Shown here piece after piece: positions 15,478-28,479 of a DNA stretch of 64,000 nucleotides. The stretch comes from Albugo candida (lineage: Eukaryota > Oomycota > Peronosporomycetes > Albuginales > Albuginaceae). The notes beneath the pieces were generated by a model. That model did not search any database and was not told the DNA's origin. It was given only the letters and a program-made list of their open reading frames with translations. The stretch covers positions 1 through 64,000 of the forward strand of contig CAJNAR010000160.1 of NCBI GenBank assembly GCA_905220665.1. The letters run 5' to 3'. The position numbers and the translations under genes are program-made. The stretch's first letter is position 1; each line of letters begins with the position of its first letter.

Positions 15478-18375
15478 TTCTATCTCCTGTAGACAATATT
15501 TGCATGTTACTGAGGTCGTAGGTAGTTTTATCCAGAGAGTTGCTTCCGCGTGGGTGTGACTAGTGTGCGAACTAAAACAAACATCAATTTTCTTAGTGGA
15601 AAAGACACTGCATTACTGTGCCATGTTTAATTTTGTGTCCTTTCTTTCTCCGATAATCATTCTCACAAGCACACACAATAGATTAGAAAATCAAAAGATA
15701 CCCGGAAACCACTCCACAACTGACACTTTGCTTACAGAATACTAAAACAAATGCCACGCCGTACTGTTTGCAACAAATCCAGTACCTATCCCACGCTTTC
15801 AGTTCTATCTCCTGTAGACAATATTCGCATGTTACTGAGGTCGTAGGTAGTTTTATCCAGAGAGTTGCTTCCGCGTGGGTGTGACTAGTTTGCAAACTAA
15901 AAGAAAACATCCATTTACTTAGTGGAAAAGACACTGCATGACTGTGCCATGTTTAATTTTGTGTCCTTTCTTTCTCCGATAATCATTCTCACAAGCACAC
16001 ACAGTCGATCCGAAAATCAAAAGATACCTAAAGACCACTTTAAAACTGGCACTTTGCTTACATATTACTAAAACTAATGCCACACTGTGCTGTTTGCAAC
16101 AAAGCTAGTACCTATCCTACGCTTTCAATTCTATCTCCTATAGACAATATTCGCATGTTACTGAGGTCATAGGTAGCTTTTTTTATCCAGAGAGTTGCTT
16201 CCGCGTGGGTGTGACTAGTTTGCAAACTAAAAAAACATCCATTTTCTTTGTGGAAAAGACACTGCATGACTGTGCATGTTTCATTTTGTGTCCTTTCTTT
16301 CTCCGATAATCATTCTCACAAGCACACACAATAGATCAGAAAATCAAAAGATACCTAAAGACCACTTTAAAACTGACACTTTGCTTACATATTACTAAAA
16401 CTAATGCCACACCGTGCTGTTTGCAACAAAGCTAGTACCTATCCTACGCTTTCAATTCTATCTCCTATAGACAATATTCGCATGTTACTGAGGTGCTTTT
16501 TTTATCCGCGTGGGTGTGACTAGTTTGCAAACTAAAAAAACATCCATTTTCTTAAGGAAAAAGACACTGCATCACTGTGCATGTTTGATTTTGTGTCCTT
16601 TCATTCTCCGATAATTATTCTCACAAGCACACACAATAGATCAGAAAATCAAAAGATACCTAAAGACCACTTTAAAACTGAGAATTTGCTTACATATTTC
16701 TAAAACTAATGCCACGCCGTACTGTTTGCATTTCAATCTAGTATTTATCCTACGCTTTCAATTCTCTCTCCTGTAGACAATATTCGCATGTTACTGAGGT
16801 CATAAGTGGTTTTATCCAGAGAGTTGCTTCCGCGTGGGTGTGACTAGTTTGCAAACTAAGACAAACATCAATTTTCTTAGTGGAAAAGACACTGCATGAC
16901 TGTGCATGTTTGATTTTGTGTCCTTTCTTTCTCCGATAATCATTCTCACAAGCACACACAATAGATTAGAAAATCAAAAGATACCCGGAAACCACTCCAC
17001 AACTGACACTTTGCTTACATATTACCAAAACTAATGCCACACCGTACTGTTTGCAACAAAGCTAGTACCTATCCTACGCTTTCAATTCTATCTCCTATAG
17101 ACAATATTCGCATGTTACTGAGGTCATAGGTAGTTTTATCCAGAGAGTTGCTTCCGCGTGGGTGTGACTAGTTTGCAAACTAAAAGAAATATCGTAATTT
17201 GTAGTGAAAAGACGCTGCATGACTGTGCATGTTTGATTTTGTGTCCTTTCTTTCTCCGATAATCATTCTCACAAGCACACACAATAGATCAGAAATAAAA
17301 GATACCTAAAGACCACTTTAAAACTGACACTTTGCTTACATATTACTAAAACTAATGCCACACCGTGCTGTTTGCAACAAAGCTAGTACCTATCCTACGC
17401 TTTCAATTCTATCTCCTATAGACAATATTCGCATGTTACTGAGGTCATAGGTAGTTTTATCCAGAGAGTTGCTTCCGCGTGGGTATGACTTGTTTGCAAA
17501 CTAAAACAAAACATCCATTTTCTTAGTGGAAAAGACACTGCATTACTGTGCCATGTTTCATTTTGTGTCCTTTCTTTCTCCGATAATCATTCTCACAAGC
17601 ACACACAATAGATCAGAAAATCAAAAGATACCTAAAGACCACTCCACAACTGACACTTTGCTTACATAATACTAAGGCCACGCCGTACTGTTTGCAACAA
17701 ATCTAGTACCTATCCCACGCTTTAAGTTCTCTCTCCTGTAGACAATGTTCGCATGTTACTGAGGTCATATGTAGTTTTATCCAGAGAGTTGCTTCCGCGT
17801 GGGTGTGACTAGTTTGCAAACTAAAAGAAAACATCCATTTTCTTAGTGGAGAATACATTGCATGACTGTGCATGTTTAATTTTGTGTCCTTTCTTTCTCC
17901 GATAATCATTCTCACAAGCACACACAATAGATCAGAGAATCAAAAGATACCTAAAGACCACTTTAAAACTGACACTTTGCTTACAGAATACTAAAACTAA
18001 TGCCACGCCGTACTGTTTGCAACAAAGCTAGTACCTATCCTACGCTTTCAATTCTATCTCCTATAGACAATATTCGCATGTTACTGAGGTCATGAGTAGT
18101 TTTATCCCGAGAGTTGCTTCCGCGTGGATGTGACTAGTTTGCAAACTAAAAAAAACATCCATTTGCTTAGTGGAAAAGGCGCTGCATGACTGTGCATGTT
18201 TGATTTTGTGTCCTTTCTTTCTCCGATAATCATTCGCACAAGCACACACAATCGATCAGAACATCAAAAGATACCTAAAGACCACTTTAAAACTGACACT
18301 TTGCTTACATATTACTAAAACTAATGCCACACCGTGCTGTTTGGAACAAAGCTAGTACCTATCCCACGCTTTCAG
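15478..18375. repeat. Higher-order repeat A, copy 1 (~2.9 kb)
   Basis: A block of nine variant monomers is recognised by shared private variants: 'tgcatgttactgaggtcgtagg', 'tagtgtgcgaacta' and 'cacagtcgatccg'. The same order recurs at about 18.38 kb and in part at about 20.97 kb. This copy holds one more monomer than copy 2. The monomer near 16.5 kb is internally shortened, lacking the stretch between 'actgaggt' and the T-run and most of 'agagagttgcttc'. Confidence 0.85.
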
Positions 18376-20970
18376 TTCTATCTCCTGTAGACAATATTTG
18401 CATGTTACTGAGGTCGTAGGTAGTTTTATCCAGAGAGTTGCTTCCGCGTGGGTGTGACTAGTGTGCGAACTAAAACAAACATCAATTTTCTTAGTGGAAA
18501 AGACACTGCATTACTGTGCCATGTTTAATTTTGTGTCCTTTCTTTCTCCGATAATCATTCTCACAAGCACACACAATAGATTAGAAAATCAAAAGATACC
18601 CGGAAACCACTCCACAACTGACACTTTGCTTACAGAATACTAAAACAAATGCCACGCCGTACTGTTTGCAACAAATCCAGTACCTATCCCACGCTTTCAG
18701 TTCTATCTCCTGTAGACAATATTCGCATGTTACTGAGGTCGTAGGTAGTTTTATCCAGAGAGTTGCTTCCGCGTGGGTGTGACTAGTTTGCAAACTAAAA
18801 GAAAACATCCATTTACTTAGTGGAAAAGACACTGCATGACTGTGCCATGTTTAATTTTGTGTCCTTTCTTTCTCCGATAATCATTCTCACAAGCACACAC
18901 AGTCGATCCGAAAATCAAAAGATACCTAAAGACCACTTTAAAACTGGCACTTTGCTTACATATTACTAAAACTAATGCCACACTGTGCTGTTTGCAACAA
19001 AGCTAGTACCTATCCTACGCTTTCAATTCTATCTCCTATAAACAATATTCGCATGTTACTGAGGTCATAGGTAGCTTTTTTTATCCAGAGAGTTGCTTCC
19101 GCGTGGGTGTGACTAGTTTGCAAACTAAAAAAACATCCATTTTCTTAAGGAAAAAGACACTGCATCACTGTGCATGTTTGATTTTGTGTCCTTTCATTCT
19201 CCGATAATTATTCTCACAAGCACACACAATAGATCAGAAAATCAAAAGATACCTAAAGACCACTTTAAAACTGAGAATTTGCTTACATATTTCTAAAACT
19301 AATGCCACGCCGTACTGTTTGCATTTCAATCTAGTATTTATCCTACGCTTTCAATTCTCTCTCCTGTAGACAATATTCGCATGTTACTGAGGTCATAAGT
19401 GGTTTTATCCAGAGAGTTGCTTCCGCGTGGGTGTGACTAGTTTGCAAACTAAGACAAACATCAATTTTCTTAGTGGAAAAGACACTGCATGACTGTGCAT
19501 GTTTGATTTTGTGTCCTTTCTTTCTCCGATAATCATTCTCACAAGCACACACAATAGATTAGAAAATCAAAAGATACCCGGAAACCACTCCACAACTGAC
19601 ACTTTGCTTACATATTACCAAAACTAATGCCACACCGTACTGTTTGCAACAAAGCTAGTACCTATCCTACGCTTTCAATTCTATCTCCTATAGACAATAT
19701 TCGCATGTTACTGAGGTCATAGGTAGTTTTATCCAGAGAGTTGCTTCCGCGTGGGTGTGACTAGTTTGCAAACTAAAAGAAATATCGTAATTTGTAGTGA
19801 AAAGACGCTGCATGACTGTGCATGTTTGATTTTGTGTCCTTTCTTTCTCCGATAATCATTCTCACAAGCACACACAATAGATCAGGAAATTAAAAGATAC
19901 CTAAAGACCACTTTAAAACTGACACTTTGCTTACATATTACTAAAACTAATGCCACACCGTGCTGTTTGCAACAAAGCTAGTACCTATCCTACGCTTTCA
20001 ATTCTATCTCCTATAGACAATATTCGCATGTTACTGAGGTCATAGGTAGTTTTATCCAGAGAGTTGCTTCCGCGTGGGTATGACTTGTTTGCAAACTAAA
20101 ACAAAACATCCATTTTCTTAGTGGAAAAGACACTGCATTACTGTGCCATGTTTCATTTTGTGTCCTTTCTTTCTCCGATAATCATTCTCACAAGCACACA
20201 CAATAGATCAGAAAATCAAAAGATACCTAAAGACCACTCCACAACTGACACTTTGCTTACATAATACTAAGGCCACGCCGTACTGTTTGCAACAAATCTA
20301 GTACCTATCCCACGCTTTAAGTTCTCTCTCCTGTAGACAATGTTCGCATGTTACTGAGGTCATATGTAGTTTTATCCAGAGAGTTGCTTCCGCGTGGGTG
20401 TGACTAGTTTGCAAACTAAAAGAAAACATCCATTTACTTAGTGGAGAATACATTGCATGACTGTGCATGTTTAATTTTGTGTCCTTTCTTTCTCCGATAA
20501 TCATTCTCACAAGCACACACAATAGATCAGAGAATCAAAAGATACCTAAAGACCACTTTAAAACTGACACTTTGCTTACAGAATACTAAAACTAATGCCA
20601 CGCCGTACTGTTTGCAACAAAGCTAGTACCTATCCTACGCTTTCAATTCTATCTCCTATAGACAATATTCGCATGTTACTGAGGTCATAGGTAGTTTTAT
20701 CCAGAGAGTTGCTTCCGCGTGGATGTGACTAGTTTGCAAACTAAAAAAAACATCCATTTGCTTAGTGGAAAAGGCGCTGCATGACTGTGCGTGTTTGATT
20801 TTGTGTCCTTTCTTTCTCCGATAATCATTCGCACAAGCACACACAATCGATCAGAACATCAAAAGATACCTAAAGACCACTTTAAAACTGACACTTTGCT
20901 TACATATTACTAAAACTAATGCCACACCGTGCTGTTTGGAACAAAGCTAGTACCTATCCCACGCTTTCAG
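18376..20970. repeat. Higher-order repeat A, copy 2 (~2.6 kb)
   Basis: Near-identical to copy 1 but about 300 bp shorter: the monomer pair around 16.2-16.5 kb of copy 1 is represented by a single monomer around 19.07-19.2 kb. The join carries the T-run version from one parent and the 'cttaaggaaaaagac' version from the other, as expected of unequal exchange between neighbouring monomers. Confidence 0.85.
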
Positions 20971-22040
20971 TTCTATCTCCTGTAGACAATATTTGCATGT
21001 TACTGAGGTCGTAGGTAGTTTTATCCAGAGAGTTGCTTCCGCGTGGGTGTGACTAGTGTGCGAACTAAAACAAACATCAATTTTCTTAGTGGAAAAGACA
21101 CTGCATTACTGTGCCATGTTTAATTTTGTGTCCTTTCTTTCTCCGATAATCATTCTCACAAGCACACACAATAGATTAGAAAATCAAAAGATACCCGGAA
21201 ACCACTCCACAACTGACACTTTGCTTACAGAATACTAAAACAAATGCCACGCCGTACTGTTTGCAACAAATCCAGTACCTATCCCACGCTTTCAGTTCTA
21301 TCTCCTGTAGACAATATTCGCATGTTACTGAGGTCGTAGGTAGTTTTATCCAGAGAGTTGCTTCCGCGTGGGTGTGACTAGTTTGCAAACTAAAAGAAAA
21401 CATCCATTTACTTAGTGGAAAAGACACTGCATGACTGTGCCATGTTTAATTTTGTGTCCTTTCTTTCTCCGATAATCATTCTCACAAGCACACACAGTCG
21501 ATCCGAAAATCAAAAGATACCTAAAGACCACTTTAAAACTGGCACTTTGCTTACATATTACTAAAACTAATGCCACACTGTGCTGTTTGCAACAAAGCTA
21601 GTACCTATCCTACGCTTTCAATTCTATCTCCTATAGACAATATTCGCATGTTACTGAGGTCATAGGTAGCTTTTTTTATCCAGAGAGTTGCTTCCGCGTG
21701 GGTGTGACTAGTTTGCAAACTAAAAAAACATCCATTTTCTTAAGGAAAAAGACACTGCATCACTGTGCATGTTTGATTTTGTGTCCTTTCATTCTCCGAT
21801 AATTATTCTCACAAGCACACACAATAGATCAGAAAATCAAAAGATACCTAAAGACCACTTTAAAACTGAGAATTTGCTTACATATTTCTAAAACTAATGC
21901 CACGCCGTACTGTTTGCATTTCAATCTAGTATTTATCCTACGCTTTCAATTCTCTCTCCTGTAGACAATATTCGCATGTTACTGAGGTCATAAGTGGTTT
22001 TATCCAGAGAGTTGCTTCCGCGTGGGTGTGACTAGTTTGC
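20971..22040. repeat. Higher-order repeat A, partial copy 3
   Basis: Matches copy 2 from the 'tgaggtcgtagg' monomer for about 1.07 kb, then switches to a different monomer type near 22.04 kb. At the matching place copy 2 has 'aagacaaacatcaatt' and this copy has 'aaaaaaacatccatt'. Confidence 0.8.
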
Positions 22041-24423
22041 AAACTAAAAAAACATCCATTTTCTTAAGGAAAAAGACACTGCATGACTGTGCCATGTTTA
22101 ATTTTGTGTCCTTTCTTTCTCCGATAATCATTCTCACAAGCACACACAGTCGATCCGAAAATCAAAAGATACCTAAAGACCACTTTAAAACTGGCACTTT
22201 GCTTACATATTACTAAAACTAATGCCACACCGTACTGTTTGCATTTCAATCTAGTATTTATCCTACGCTTTCAATTCTATCGCCTGTAGACAATATTCGC
22301 ATGTTACTGAGGTCATAGGTAGTTTTATCCAGAGAGTTGCTTCCGCGTGGGTGTGACTAGTTTGCAAACTAAAAAAACATCCATTTTCTTAAGGAAAAAG
22401 ACACTGCATGACTGTGCATGTTTGATTTTGTGTCCTTTCTTTCTCCGATAATCATTCTCACAAGCACACACAATAGATCAGAAAATCAAAAGATACCTAA
22501 AGACCACTTTAAAACTGACACTTTGCTTACATATCATTAAACCTAATGCCACACCGTACTGTTTGCATTTAAATGTAGTACCTATCCTACGCTTTCAATT
22601 CTATCGCCTGTAGACAATATTTGCATGTTACTGAGGTCATAAGTGGTTTTATCCAGAGAGTTGCTTCCGCGTGGGTGTGACTAGTTTGCAAAATAAAAGA
22701 AAACATCCATTTTCTTAGTAAAAAAGACACTGCATGACTGTGTTTGTTTAATTTTGTGTCCTTTCTTTCTCCGATAATCATTCTCACAAGCACACACAAT
22801 AGATCAGAAAATCAAAAGATACCTAAAGACCACTTTAAAACTGAGAATTTGCTTACATATTTCTAAAACTAATGCCACGCCGTACTGTTTGCATTTCAAT
22901 CTAGTATTTATCCTACGCTTTCAATTCTATCGCCTGTAGACAATATTCGCATGTTACTGAGGTCATAGGTAGTTTTATCCAGAGAGTTGCTTCCGCGTGG
23001 GTTTGACTAGTTTGCAGACTAAAAGAAATATCGAAATCCGTAGTGAAAAGACGCTGCATGACTGTAATTGTTAAATTTTGTAACCTTTTTTCTCCTTTAG
23101 TCATTCTCACAAGCACACACAGTCGATCCGAAAATCAAAAGATACCTAAAGACCACTTTAAAACTGACACTTTGCTTACAGAATACTAAAACTAATGCCA
23201 CGCCGTACTGTTTGCAAAAGCAAGTACCTATCCTACTCTTTCATTTCTATCTCCTATAGACAATATTCGCATGTTTCTGAGGTCTTAAGTAGTTTTATCC
23301 AAAGAGTTGCTTCCGCGTGGGTGTGACTAGTTTGCAAACTAAAAAAACACCATTTTTACTGAGGTCATAAGTGGTTTTATCCAGAGAGTTGCTTCCCCGT
23401 GGGTGTGACTAGTTTGCAAACCAAAAACACATCCATTTTCCTAGTGGGAAAGACACTGCATGACTGTGCCATGTTTAATTTTGTGTCCTTTCTTTCTCCG
23501 ATAATCATTCTCACAAGCACACACAATAGATCAGAAAATCAAAAGATACCTAAAGACCACTTTAAAACTGAGAATTTGCTTATATATTTCTAAAACTAAT
23601 GCCACGCCGTACTGTTTGCAAAAGCAAGTACCTATCCTACGCTTTCAATTCTATCGCCTGTAGCCAATATTTGCATGTTACTGAGGTCATGAGTAGTTTC
23701 ATCCAGAGAGTTGCTTCCGCGTGGGTGTGACTAGTTTGCAAACTAAAAAAACACCATTTTTACTGAGGTCATAAGTGGTTTTATCCAGAGAGTTGCTTCC
23801 CCGTGGGTGTGACTAGTTTGCAAACTAAAAAAACATCCATTTTCCTAGTGGGAAAGACACTGCATGACTGTGTTTGTTAAATTTTGTAACCTTTATTTCT
23901 CCGTTAGTCATTCTCACAAGCACACACAATAGATCAGAAAATCAAAAGATACCTAAAGACCACTTTAAAACTGACACTTTGCTCACATATTTCTAAAACT
24001 AATGTCACGCCGTACTGTTTGCAACAAAGCTAGTAGCTATCGCACGCTTTCAATTCTATCTCCTATAGACAATATTCGCATGTTACTGAGGTCATGAGTA
24101 GTTTTATCCAGAGAGTTGCTTCCGCGTGAGTGTGACTAGTTTGCAGACTAAAAGAAATATCGAAATCCGTAGTGAAAAGACGCTGCATGACTGTGCATGT
24201 TTGATTTTGTGTCCTTTCTTTCTCCGATAATCATTCTCACGAGCACACACAATAGATCAGAAAATCAAAAGATACCTAAAGATCACTTTAAAACTGACAC
24301 TTTGCTTACATAATACTAAAACTAATGCCACACCGTACTGTTTGCATTTAAATCTAGTACCTATCCTACGCTTTCAATTCTATCGCCTGTAGACAATTTC
24401 GCATGTTACTGAAGTCATAAGTA

Positions 24424-26446
24424 GTTTTATCCAGAGAGTTGCTTCCGCGTGGGTGTGACTAGTTTGCAAACTAAAAAAACATCCATTTTCCTAGTGGAAA
24501 AGACACTGCATGACTGTGTTTGTTAAATTTTGTAACCTTTTTTTCTCCGTTAGTCATTCTCACAAGCACACACAATAGATCAGAAAATCAAAAGATACCT
24601 AAAGACCACTTTAAAACTGACACTTTGCTTACATATTTCTAAAACTAATGTCACGCCGTACTATTTGCAACAAAGCTAGTAGCTATCGCACGCTTTCAAT
24701 TCTATCTCCTATAGACAATATTCGCATGTTACTGAGGTCATGAGTAGTTTCATCCAGAGAGTTGCTTCCGCGTGGGTGTGACTAGTTTGCAAACTAAAAA
24801 AACACCATTTTTACTGAGGTCATAAGTGGTTTTATCCAGAGAGTTGCTTCCCCGTGGGTGTGACTAGTTTGCAAACTAAAAAAACATCCATTTTCCTAGT
24901 GGGAAAGACACTGCATGACTGTGTTTGTTAAATTTTGTAACCTTTATTTCTCCGTTAGTCATTCTCACAAGCACACACAATAGATCAGAAAATCAAAAGA
25001 TACCTAAAGACCACTTTAAAACTGACACTTTGCTTACATATTTCTAAAACTAATGTCACGCCGTACTGTTTGCAACAAAGCTAGTAGCTATCGCACGCTT
25101 TCAATTCTATCTCCTATAGACAATATTCGCATGTTACTGAGGTCATGAGTAGTTTTATCCAGAGAGTTGCTTCCGCGTGGGTGTGACTAGTTTGCAAACT
25201 AAAAAAACAACCATTTTCTTAGTGGAAAAGACACTGCATGACTGTGCATGTTTGATTTTGTGTCCTTTCTTTCTCCGATAATCATTCTCACAAGCACACA
25301 CAATAGATCAGAAAATTAAAAGATACCTAAAGACCTATTTAGAACTGACACTTTGCTTACATATTACTAAAACTATTGCCACACCGTACGGTTTGCAACA
25401 AAGCTAGTAGCTATCGCACGCTTTCAATTCTATCTCCTATAGACAGTATTCGCATGTTACTGAGGTCATGAGTAGTTTTATCCAGAGAGTTGCTTCCGCG
25501 TGAGTGTGACTAGTTTGCAGACTAAAAGAAATATCGAAATCCGTAGTGAAAAGACGCTGCATGACTGTGCATGTTTGATTTTGTGTCCTTTCTTTCTCCG
25601 ATAATCATTCTCACGAGCACACACAATAGATCAGAAAATCAAAAGATACCTAAAGATCACTTTAAAACTGACACTTTGCTTACATATCACTAAAGCTAAT
25701 GCCACACCGTACTGTTTGCATTTAAATCTAGTACCTATCCTACGCTTTCAATTCTATCGCCTGTAGACAATTTCGCATGTTACTGAAGTCATAAGTAGTT
25801 TTATCCAGAGAGTTGCTTCCGCGTGGGTGTGACTAGTTTGCAAACTAAAAAAACATCCATTTTCCTAGTGGAAAAGACACTGCATGACTGTGTCATGTTT
25901 AATTTTGTGTCCTTTCTTTCTCCGATAATCATTCTCACAAGCACACACAATAGATCAGAAAATCAAAAGATACCTAAAGACCACTTTAAAACTGACACTT
26001 TGCTTACATATCATTAAACCTAATGCCACACTGTACTGTTTGCATTTAAATCTAGTACCTATCCTACGCTTTCAATTCTATCGCATGTAGACAATATTCG
26101 CATGTTACTGAGGTCATATGTAGTTTTATCCAGAGAGTTGCTTCAGCGTGGGTGTGACTAGTTTGCAAAATAAAAGAAATATCCAAATCCGTAGTGAAAA
26201 GACACTGCATGACTGTGTTTGTTAAATTTTGTAACCTTTTTTTCTCCGTTAGTCATTCTCACAAGCACACACAGTCGATCCGAAAATCAAAAGATACCTG
26301 AAGACCACTTTAAAACTGACACTTTGCTTACATATTACTAAAACTAATGTCACGCCGTACTGTTTGCAACAAAGCTAGTAGCTATCCTACGCTTTCAATT
26401 CTATCGCCTGTAGACAATATTCGCATGTTACTGAGGTCATAAGTAG
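24424..26446. repeat. Higher-order repeat B, copy 1 (~2.02 kb)
   Basis: The block includes monomers with 'gactgtgtttgttaaattttgtaacc', a very short 74-bp spacing between two palindromes near 24.8 kb ('aaaaacaccatttttactgaggtcataagtgg'), and a 'tgactgaagtcataag'-type monomer. The same order follows immediately from 26.45 kb. The shortened junction also occurs near 23.35 and 23.75 kb, so it predates this duplication. Confidence 0.8.
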
Positions 26447-28479
26447 TTTTATCCAGAGAGTTGCTTCCGCGTGGGTGTGACTAGTTTGCAAACTAAAAAA
26501 ACATCCATTTTCCTAGTGGAAAAGACACTGCATGACTGTGTTTGTTAAATTTTGTAACCTTTTTTTCTCCGTTAGTCATTCTCACAAGCACACACAATAG
26601 ATCAGAAAATCAAAAGATACCTAAAGACCACTTTAAAACTGACACTTTGCTTACATATTTCTAAAACTAATGTCACGCCGTACTGTTTGCAACAAAGCTA
26701 GTAGCTATCGCACGCTTTCAATTCTATCTCCTATAGACAATATTCGCATGTTACTGAGGTCATGAGTAGTTTCATCCAGAGAGTTGCTTCCGCGTGGGTG
26801 TGACTAGTTTGCAAACTAAAAAAACACCATTTTTACTGAGGTCATAAGTGGTTTTATCCAGAGAGTTGCTTCCCCGTGGGTGTGACTAGTTTGCAAACTA
26901 AAAAAACATCCATTTTCCTAGTGGGAAAGACACTGCATGACTGTGTTTGTTAAATTTTGTAACCTTTATTTCTCCGTTAGTCATTCTCACAAGCACACAC
27001 AATAGATCAGAAAATCAAAAGATACCTAAAGACCACTTTTAAAACTGACACTTTGCTTACATATTTCTAAAAACTAATGTCACGCCGTACTGTTTGCAAC
27101 AAAGCTAGTAGCTATCGCACGCTTTCAATTCTATCTCCTATAGACAATATTCGCATGTTACTGAGGTCATGAGTAGTTTTATCCAGAGAGTTGTGCTTCC
27201 GCGTGGGTGTGACCTAGTTTTGCAAACTAAAAAAACAACCATTTTTCTTAGTGGGAAAAGACACTGCATGAGCTGTGCATGTTTGATTTTGTGTCCTTTC
27301 TTTCTCCGATAATCATTCTCACAAGCACACACAATAGATCAGAAAATTAAAAGATACCTAAAGACCTATTTAGAACTGACACTTTGCCTTACATATTACT
27401 AAAACTATTGCAACACCGTACGGTTTGCAACAAAGCTAGTAGCTATCGCACGCTTTCAATTCTATCTCCTATAGACAGTAATTCGCATGTTACTGAGGTC
27501 ATGAGTAGTTTTATCCAGAGAGTTGCTTCCGCGTGAGTGTGACTAGTTTGCAGACTAAAAGAAATATCGAAATCCGTAGTGAAAAGACGCTGCATGACTG
27601 TGCATGTTTGATTTTGTGTCCTTTCTTTCTCCGATAATCATTCTCACGAGCACACACAATAGATCAGAAAATCAAAAGATACCTAAAGATCACTTTAAAA
27701 CTGACACTTTGCTTACATATCACTAAAGCTAATGCCACACCGTACTGTTTGCATTTAAATCTAGTACCTATCCTACGCTTTCAATTCTATCGCCTGTAGA
27801 CAATTTCGCATGTTACTGAAGTCATAAGTAGTTTTATCCAGAGAGTTGCTTCCGCGTGGGTGTGACTAGTTTGCAAACTAAAAAAACATCCATTTTCCTA
27901 GTGGAAAAGACACTGCATGACTGTGTCATGTTTAATTTTGTGTCCTTTCTTTCTCCGATAATCATTCTCACAAGCACACACAATAGATCAGAAAATCAAA
28001 AGATACCTAAAGACCACTTTAAAAACTGACACTTTGCTTACATATCATTAAACCTAATGCCACACTGTACTGTTTGCATTTAAATCTAGTACCTATCCTA
28101 CGCTTTCAATTCTATCGCATGTAGACAATATTCGCATGTTACTGAGGTCATATGTAGTTTTATCCAGAGAGTTGCTTCAGCGTGGGTGTGACTAGTTTGC
28201 AAAATAAAAGAAATATCCAAATCCGTAGTGAAAAGACACTGCATGACTGTGTTTGTTAAATTTTGTAACCTTTTTTTCTCCGTTAGTCATTCTCACAAGC
28301 ACACACAGTCGATCCGAAAATCAAAAGATACCTGAAGACCACTTTAAAACTGACACTTTGCTTACATATTACTAAAACTAATGTCACGCCGTACTGTTTG
28401 CAACAAAGCTAGTAGCTATCCTACGCTTTCAATTCTATCGCCTGTAGACAATATTCGCATGTTACTGAGGTCATAAGTA
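26447..28479. repeat. Higher-order repeat B, copy 2, with clustered one-base insertions
   Basis: Same monomer order as copy 1, but the offset between matching points grows from about 2,023 to about 2,033 bp across the block. The extra bases are single or double insertions concentrated between about 27,040 and 27,485, for example 'gttgtgcttccg' for 'gttgcttccg' and 'gacctagttttgc' for 'gactagtttgc'. One further insertion lies near 28,020. Confidence 0.8.
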
